Shown here: piece after piece, positions 47,901 through 56,900 of the stretch
Numbering within the stretch: the first letter of the stretch is position 1
Layout: the number at the start of each line of letters is the position of its first letter
NCBI RefSeq assembly: GCF_027744825.2
Contig: NC_071334.1
Location: 2,886,437-2,950,436 of the forward strand
Direction of reading: 5' to 3'
Length of the DNA stretch: 64,000 nt
Source of the DNA: Synchiropus splendidus
Lineage: Eukaryota; Chordata; Actinopteri; Syngnathiformes; Callionymidae
Translations under genes and position numbers: made by a program
The notes under the pieces: model-generated
Databases searched by the model: none
What the model was told of the DNA's origin: nothing
The model's input: only the letters and a program-made list of their open reading frames with translations

Positions 47901-50900
47901 CACACACAAGTCACAAACACTACGTAATGAACTAGACACCTCCAGAAGCATTGCTCCCACCTACGGTGGCCTCTCAAGGCCATAAGGCAAATCGTGCAAT
48001 GGCATGTTTTACGCACATATGTAATATAGAAGAACCTGCAAACACAAACTGCAAGGCGTAATATAGTTGCAAAAGCTGCTTTATTTATTCATTTTATTTT
48101 ATTTTTTTGCCTAAAGTTCTACAGTTCACTCAGGGGAAGAAATGTAGGCGGAGCTAGATGTAGTTCTACAGACTACATTAGTGCGAGGTTATACTTCCCC
48201 TACTTGGACCTCTGGCTCTCTGGACCCTAGCAGGCTCTTGGATCTGATCACACAGAAGTGTCTTGTATCACTGCACACCAGAACCGTCACCGCCTCCGTC
48301 CTCCAGAGAGACGTCTGTCCGGGTCAGAGAGATACAAGTGGTCTGACTGTCGAAACTGATGCACAAATAAGACTCTTTCTTCACTTCTGTTGGACCTCAC
48401 AAACCAGTGAATCTCTCCACTCTGGTTCCAGTCGCCACACTGAAGAGTCAGGTTTTTCCTGCCAGGAAAGAGTACTGCTCAGGCTCGGGACACACGAACG
48501 GGGAGTAGTACTCAATAAAGAAATCTTAGGGTTCAAAGGTGTGTAGACCTGTGTTGTTCAAGGTCAGGGATGGAGCCGAAAACAGGCACAATTCTCTGAA
48601 GAGCTTCTCCAGGCTTCAGGCCAGTGAAGAATAGAATACTTTGGAGGGGAAGGTCCGGTTGGTTTTGGTGTTCAACGTCTGATGAGAGGGTGTGCTGTGG
48701 GTGCTCGCCACGTGATCCGGGCCAAAGTGACCCCACCCTGGGGTTATGTTGGTGGTCAAGTTCTGAACTTCACAGCGTTTAGCAAGAGAAAGACACCAGT
48801 CGTGAAGTGCTACCCTAAGTCAATGATATTTAAGCACATTCAACTTTTGCACTGCATCAATCAGTTGACCTTCCTATTGGCTCATGTGTTTGGAGTTAAA
48901 CTACTAAAAAATATTTATATTTTCTGTACAAAAAATGACACTTTTTTTCATTCTAAAAAATACAGATTATTGCAACAGAAGGTCATGAAACACATTCCTT
49001 CAACCACTTTCAGCAACGTTTCAGATGAATACACTCTTGTTACACACGACACACTCTCCACTTTTATAGAACTGTGTGTAGCAGTAATTCACAACTACGG
49101 TGGCCTCTGGAGGACATAAGGCAAGTCATATTTGATCACGCACATGAGGCACTCGTCTGTAAATATGACCTAATGGTACACGCCAGTTTTTTTTTTTTTT
49201 TTTTCGCATTTCATTTCAGACACACCATTTCATGATACAATGCTGAGTATAACCAGGCAAAGCAGCTCCATTGCTTGGGGGCAGAAATGCAGTTTTTCCA
49301 AGCTACTGCCACTTTCTTAAGTTTAAGTTTAAATCTACACTTGCAAATGAGCTTCCCCATCTGTGACCTGTCTGAACCTGAGAAGCGTCTTAGATCTGAA
49401 GACACAGAGAGACCGTTCCTTGACCACGCACCAGAACTCTCCACTGTCCTTCAGAGAGACGTCAGTGATCACCAGGCCCACGCCAGAGAGGTGCATGTTG
49501 TCTGGATGCCGAAACTGATGTACGTGAGAGACTCTTCCTTCAGTTCTGTTGGACCTTGTCAACCAGTGAACATCGTCAGTTTGTTTCCAGTCGCCACACT
49601 GAAGAGTCACGTTCTCTCCCCCCGTGAAGAGCACCACAGCAGGAGGCTCAGGCTCTGGACACACGAGCAGGTAGTAATACTCATAAAAGTAATCACTGGG
49701 TTCAAAGGTGTATAGACCAGTGTGCTTCAGTGTCAGCGATGGGAACATCAGGGTGTCATTGTGACTCCTTCTCTCCTCTCTCATTGTATTATAAAGCGTC
49801 CACACGTGTGGTTGGTTTCCACTGATGCCAGAAGAGTTCAGCTCCAGGCTGTCTCCCACCGAGCGGAGGATGAACTCAGGTAGTATGTTAAGAAAGAATC
49901 CTCTCAGAACGTCACACCTCTGATGGCTCTTCTCCAGACAGTAGTAGGTGATGTAACCAAGCGGTCTGTTGGCTGTCAACAGAAGAGAAGATTCCTCCTT
50001 CGCGAGCTCGAGTTTGTTCCCTGGAAAATCATCATCATCAATGGGAGCCAAGTACTTATTTGTTCCTTTCGGATTCCAATATTCATGAGCCCAGTGGACA
50101 CTCTGGTTTGGTCCCGGACTGTCACAAGTCAGCTCCACTGTCTGTCCAACATCCAAGGAAAACCTCTGATGGCTCATGTTCCGCGTGTCACAGACGAGGA
50201 GAGTGGAGTTCCTCTCGTGCGTCAGGTTCCTCTGGGTCCAGCACTGCTCCAGGTACTGACCCGAGTCTGAAACCTTCAGGTTGGAGATCCGATAAGAAGC
50301 TTCTCTCACGAGGCTGGAGTCATGAGGCATTGAAGAGTTCCACAGAAGCTCCATCTCCTCCCCGGTCCATCGTGAGATCGAGCAGAAGTCAGCTGTTTTG
50401 TCCAGGGTGAAGCCATGCGAGAACCCGGCTTTCTGGAGGACTTGAGCGTGGACGTTGGAGATGAGCGCCACCACCAGCATGACCTCTGCAGCCACAGCCA
50501 TGTCTTTGTCTGTGAGCGTGAGTCCACTCTGGCTGCTGCTTTATCGTGCTGTCAGAGAGAAATACCGTCCCCGTGGGCCTCCGCCAAGCGAACATGGAAA
50601 AAGCAAGAGCAAGCAAGCTCCGGGACCCTCCTCCTGCTTCAGGTCAAGAGCCAGAGAAGAACAACATACTTTGGAAGGGAACGGTCTTGTCTGTCAGCGT
50701 TGAGAAATGAAAGCAGCCAGAGTCCACTCTGAGCTGCTGCTTTATTGTGCAATCATATGTACAATTCTTGGAAGAGGCTCAGAGAACATCCTGCTTATCC
50801 AGGCCTCGGGCCAGTGAAGAAACAGCATTCTTTAGAAGGGAACAGTCCGTGTTGATTTTGGGGCTCAATGCCTGATGAGTGGGCGTGCTGCCTCCCGACG

Positions 50901-53900
50901 TGCTGACTGTGGACCCATGTTATTTGTGTTCCGGTAAGACAACACAGACGAGGAGTGTGGAGTTCCTTTCGAGCGTCAGGCTTCCCTGGGTCCAGCACTG
51001 CTCCAGGTACTGACCCGAGTCTGAAACCTTCAGGCTGAAGATCTTATATGAAGCGTCAGTCTCATGAGGCACTGATGAATTCCACAGAAGCTCCTTCTCC
51101 TGTAGCAGCATGACTTCATCCTGGACAAAACAGCTAGTCAGCAGTCATGAGGTTGAGCGCCACCAGCAGCAGGACCTCTGCAGGACGTGTCTGATCAGAC
51201 ACCTCGCTCAGCGGACCAACGGAAGATGACAGAAAGTTTCAGATTCAGTTAGAATGTGGATGAGCTGCTCGACGTCTGCGGCGTGCACCAGACCACTAAC
51301 CTGGTGTAACCACCTGGCTATTTGTTGCTATTGCCCATCAAGACATTTTCACAGCTCAGACAAAACTCTTGAAATGGCGACCCAACAAATCCACTGAGCC
51401 CTACCTAGGACAATGTGGGGCCAGGCCGGTCGGTGGCACTGGCAAACGCTGGCAACACGGCATGGTGCACATCCAGAGGATGCACTGTTATTACGAGTCA
51501 CTCTCTGTCACTGACTGATCTGGTCCGCTGGAAATTCCATTGCACATTTTACCAACTGACGGTTACTGGTAAGCACATGCGTACATGGTTATATCGCCCA
51601 AGGTGATGAAGTTTTTTTTACTCATTCATTTTCTTTAACTTAAAATAGCCTAGAATTAGAAACTGTTTGTTTTCATGTGGTATTCCAGTTTAAATCCAAT
51701 AACATTATCGGACTGTCTCGGGAACAATACATTGCACAGGTCATACGCTTTGGAGGAGCTTGAAATGTTTATTGATTCAATAATGCTGGATAAAAAAAAT
51801 AGAATATCAGATAAAAACGTACAATTTCTAAATCTAGACTATTTTAAGTTAAAAAAAAAGTATTTTTAGGATTAAAGTAAAAAAAAACTTTATCACCTTT
51901 GCGCAATAAAACCATGGACGCATGCGCTTACCAGTAAATGTCAGTTGGTAAACCATGTGCAATTTCCGGTTCCGGCATCGGAATTTCCAGTGGGAAAGGC
52001 AGTGACACGTACGAAATACCTGAGACAGTGGCTCAGGACGTGTGTTTCAACTATTAAGGTCAGCTGCTACATGCTCCGTCAAAGTCAGCAAAAGTTTTTC
52101 AGTAATGCCATTGTTTTCAGAAGCAGTTTAATGTCCCCTGCAGCAGCCGCTTTCAAAAACTATTGAATGAAGAGACTGAAAACACTGGACTTGTAAAAAT
52201 GAAAGGCCTGTCCGAGACAGAACTGGCGCATGGATGACGGCTCAGCGTGGACAGGGAGGAGAAACAGAGGGGATGGTTGTGATTGGACGTCACGAAAGGT
52301 TGAGATTTAGGCAGAGGCTCAGAGATCAACCTTCACCCAGGTTCACGAGAAAGAAGACATTCATGATCTTAAGGACAATCATGAGCTTAATATTGACCCC
52401 AGTGTTGGCACAAACCAATCAAAAGCCTTGGGGGCGGGGCTTATGACAGGGCCCTTGACGGCCGGAAATTCACCAGGGGTCATGTCAGCCATCCATTTTC
52501 TAGACTCAAGGACGCAACGCAAGCGCGGAGTCAGTGTCTTAAACCCGTCTGCCTGAGTCATGGTAAAATCCAGTTATGACACCATGACTCGGCTGAATGG
52601 ACTGAGGAGTCTAGCATTATTGATCATAAGGGACTCAGAAAACCCTGTTTTAGAGGTCCTGCCCTGGGGACCTCCCTGCTTCATCCACAGGTACTCAGCG
52701 CTGCTCCAACCACCAGGGTGACAACAACCACCCACGTCATAATGAAAGGAGTGAGCGACAAGTTTGGCGACTCCAGCAGCAGCTCTCCAGACTATGGAGG
52801 CCTCAGGGGGACTCAAGGCAAATCTCACACAAGCAAACAGACACAAAACATATGTTTGTGGCAGGTGATGGACAAAGGTCAGGCCCAGCCATAGCCACGT
52901 TTATTGGATATAGATGCATCTACAGATATGACCTCCTGGCACATGAGACTTTTTTTGACAGTGATTATATTTCATGCTTTATTTACCAGTGAGTGAACTG
53001 AGTATAACAAGAAAAGCAAGCTACTTTAAGGCGTATTTGACTGTATTCGATCTATACTTGCATAGTAGCTTTCCCATCACCGACCTCTGGCTCTCTGAAC
53101 TTCACCAGGGTCTTAGACATGAACACGCAGAGATGGTCACCAAAGACCACACACCAGAACTCGCCGCTGTCCTTCTGTGAGGCGTTAGTGATGACCAGGC
53201 TCCCGCTGGAGAGATACATGTGGTCCTGTTCCACGTACTCATGAACGAGTGACACTCTTCCTCCAGTTCTGTCGGACCTCACGAACCAGGGAATCCTGTC
53301 TTGTTTCCTGTCGCCACACTGAAGAGTCACGTTCTGTCCCGCAGTGAAGAGCACCTCAGCAGGAGGCTCGGGCTCAGGACACACCATCAGGGTGTAGTAC
53401 TCACGATAGATTTCACCGTGGCTACAGATGTACATATCTGAGTGGTTCAAGGTCAGAGACGGCAGCGTCAGTGTGTGGCCGTCAGTCACTTCATCCTCCG
53501 TCACTGGCCTGTGCCTCGTCCACACGCGTGGTTGGTTTCCAGGGATGCCGGAGCAGTTCAGCTCCAGACTCTCGCCCGGCGAGCGGAGAATATACGCTTG
53601 TGGTGCGTAAACAACATATTCTCTCAGGAAGTCACACCTCTGTTGGCTCTTCTCCAGACAGTGGTAGGTGATCTCACCAAGAGGCGCGTCGACGGTGACC
53701 AGAAGAGAAGATCCGTCCTTCGCTCGCTGGAGTTTGTACAATGAAGACGTCTCATCATCAACGAAAGCCAACTCCAGCTTTTTTGCTCTAAAGTGCTTAT
53801 AGGCGAAGGCCCACTCGACACTCTGGTTTGGCCCCACGCCGTCACAAGTCAGCTCCAATGTCTGTCCAGCTCTCGGGTATATATTCTGACTGCTCATCTT

Positions 53901-56900
53901 CTGCGTGTCACAGACGAGGAGGGTGGAGTTCCTCTCAAGTGTCACTGCTCCCCGCGTCCAGCACTGTTCCAGGTACTGACCCGAGTCTGAAACCTTCAGG
54001 TTGGAGATCCGATAAGAAGCTTCTCTCACGAGGCTGGAGTCATAAGGCATTGAAGAGTTCCACAGAAGCTCCTTCTCCTCCCCGGTCCATCGTGAGATTG
54101 AGCAGAACTCAGCTGTTTTGTCCAGGAAGAAGCGATGAGAGAACCCGGCTCTCTGGAGGACTTGAGCGTGGATGTTGGAGATGAGCGCCACTAGCAGCAT
54201 GACCTCTGCAGCCACAGCCATGTCTTTGTCTGTGAGCGTGAGTCCACTCTGGCTGCTGCTTTATCGTGCTGTCAGAGAGAAATACCGTCCCCGTGGGCCT
54301 CCGCCAAGCGAACATGGAAAAAGCAAGAGCAAGCAAGCTCCGGGACCCTCCTCCTGCTTCTCCAGGTCAAGAGCCAGAGAAGAACAACATACTTTGGAAG
54401 GGAACGGTCTTGTCTGTCAGCGTTGAGAAATGAAAGCAGCAGGGAGCAGAAGCCCAGCTTGGCTCACCAAAGGAACATTCTAAAAAGTCGGCGAGTAACT
54501 CTGTCTGCTGCTCATATCTGCTGCATGAGATGTGACTCGTATCTTGATGAGGCACCTTGCTGAGTCTCTCCAGGCCTGTGGAGGCCTCATCATGAGGAAG
54601 GGTCTTCGAGGCAGAAATTAAAAGTGAATTGTGTGAGTGACTCCATGACACCACCAACCAGTCAGTCCTTCAAGCCACTGACCCGACCTAACTCGACCTA
54701 ACACAACACGAGTACGCGATATACGACTTGCTAGACGGTCGACAATATGTCTGTAAGCACGGTTCTCAGTGTGTTTTAACAAATATAAGAACTCATTTCC
54801 AGCCTCACAGTCAGTTTATCAGGACACACCGTCGATTGACTGCTTGAGCGTCGACTACTGAAATTCAAGCTGAAACAGAAAACCTGAAGCGGCGCAGTTA
54901 CAAATGAGGCGAAGTGGGCGTGGCCAAAAGACAGCAAGACGCTGTTGTCAGTCAAATACTCAAGAGACAATTCACTGTGATTACTTAAAGATTTTTACAT
55001 AAAAAAAATGCTAATGCTAATGTTAGCCAATAAGCTTCATGTCCCCTGTATGCTGTCGTCTTATTGGTGCACTGCGGTGCCCCTACAGTCCTGGAGCTAT
55101 TTTGTTTTCGGTGAATTGCCATGGACGACAGAAATGGTTTCGTCTTAATGGAGAAGTTTTTTTGAAGCCAGCACAGAAAACGCGCGGATTGGAAAATGCT
55201 CGGCTTCATGTGGATATAGCTAGGTTTACTGTTCAGGGAGAGAAGTGCTGTGTGGGAGAGGAGGACAACCACAAGTTCAGAAGTCCAAATATTAAGGAAC
55301 TATGGACAAGTGTGTGGTAAAAGTGTTGCTACCATCACAAATGAATGTTTGAGAGTGTATCAGAATGAAAGCGCATCCTGAATGAGGTGCTTTCATCCTC
55401 TCCTCCTCCAGTGTAACTACAGCGTTTGTACACATCGCAGTGTGCATGTGAGCGCATGACTGAGCAGCACACAGTCGCATGTGTGTGGGAGTGTGTGCGC
55501 GCAGCTGGCCGCAAGCATCTCTAAATCTGCGGATTAAAGAACGAACAGCGACAGATGTGAAGCTGCAAACATCAGCGAGCGTCCGCTTTTCTTCTGCTGC
55601 CACACCCAACGACACCTCATGCGCTGCCCAGGCTCTCACACTCGGATTATTCTCTCTGGCAGCGCAGATTTGTGGTCGTCGGAATGAGCCTCTATTGTCA
55701 CACTTCATATTCCAAATGTGAACCCATGGCATCATTTAATCTGACAGATTAGGTCACTTATATGTTTTTGGGCATCATCCAAACACTGGATCAAAATGCA
55801 CAACTCTGACTCAGACAGCCAACATACTTTTGGAAGTGTCTACATATGGAAACAGTAAATTACAGAATAAAACAAAACTCTTCATCTTCAAAACGTGTGT
55901 CCTAATCTTAAAGTCCATGTCTTCTCAACCTGGATATTAGGATTGGAGTTTCATTTACATTAAGATTGTATTGAGATGATGGTTTCACTCGTACATCTGT
56001 CCATCATGGTAATGGAGTTTGTTTCCTCATCCCAAGGTTTGAAAGTGTTTCGATTCCTCTCATTACTGGCTGCTTTCTCACACTTCCATGCCATGCAACA
56101 ACAAAACCCTCATGTTCCTAAAGTTTTCTGCATGTTGAGTTTCACATTAGAATAATAGAAGAAGTTTCACACAAAACTAGATCCATAACCCAAATGATTT
56201 TTGCAGCTTAATCCTTTCAATGATCTTAAATACATATGTGGATTGTCTTCCTGTAATAGGAAGGTTGCTGGTGTGACGCCAGCATGTTGACGTGTTCCTC
56301 AGCAAGACATTCATCCCAGTCCCTGAGGACAAACTGAATTTCCCTTCAACAGAATCCATTAAGTCTTACTGTCATCTCTTTGTTAAAAAAAATAAAAAAT
56401 AAAATAAAATATATATATATATATATATTATTATTATTATTTTTTTTAATTCCACTTCAGAATGAAACTACAAAATACCTAAGTCCGAAACACGATTGTA
56501 GTTGTGGGAGAAACCGTGTCGCTGAGAGTCGAAAGTGTGTTACTTTGCGGCGGTGCGACGGCACGATGAAGAAGGTCTCGATGTGATGCTTCTGCAGGAA
56601 GGCGTGTCGCTCGTGCCCGAAGCCAGGCTCCACCTCGTAGTCCCCGTTCAGACACTCCAGAGTGGTGCGTGTGATGTGAACCTTCCTGTGAGCAGACAAC
56701 AGCGTGAGATCAGATGCAAAGAAGAGGGGGACGTCAGATTGATTTTGTGCTTGATTTTTGAGCTACGGAAATCCATATAGATATATAGATATATATATAT
56801 ATTCAGAACTATACATCGCTGCCAGAATGTCTGGTAGCAGAAATATGGAGTAGAAGTTTATTCCAGTTTTCAACAATAACAAGTGCATTTTTTGCATTGT

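Larger units (their letters stand above)
47573..56543 (-). other. adcy1 intron hosting a tandem Ig-domain gene cluster
   Basis: An 8.97-kb intron between the C1a-end exon and the calmodulin-binding exon. From 5' to 3' on the minus strand it holds intact Ig gene A, a foldback MITE, relic B, intact Ig gene C and relic D, all on the adcy1 strand. Three copies of a downstream flank (GGTGGCCTC...AAGGCAA type) at about 47,960, 49,095 and 52,793 mark the repeat-unit ends. Confidence 0.9.

Noticed and set aside
48682..49119. 145-aa plus-strand frame between Ig relic D and gene C
   Set aside because: It crosses the shared flank repeats and AT-rich DNA with no domain; opposite to the coding strand of the cluster.
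49335..54221. Ig ORFs as alternative exons of adcy1
   Set aside because: Each has its own start, signal peptide and stop, and the flanking adcy1 exons join in frame without them.
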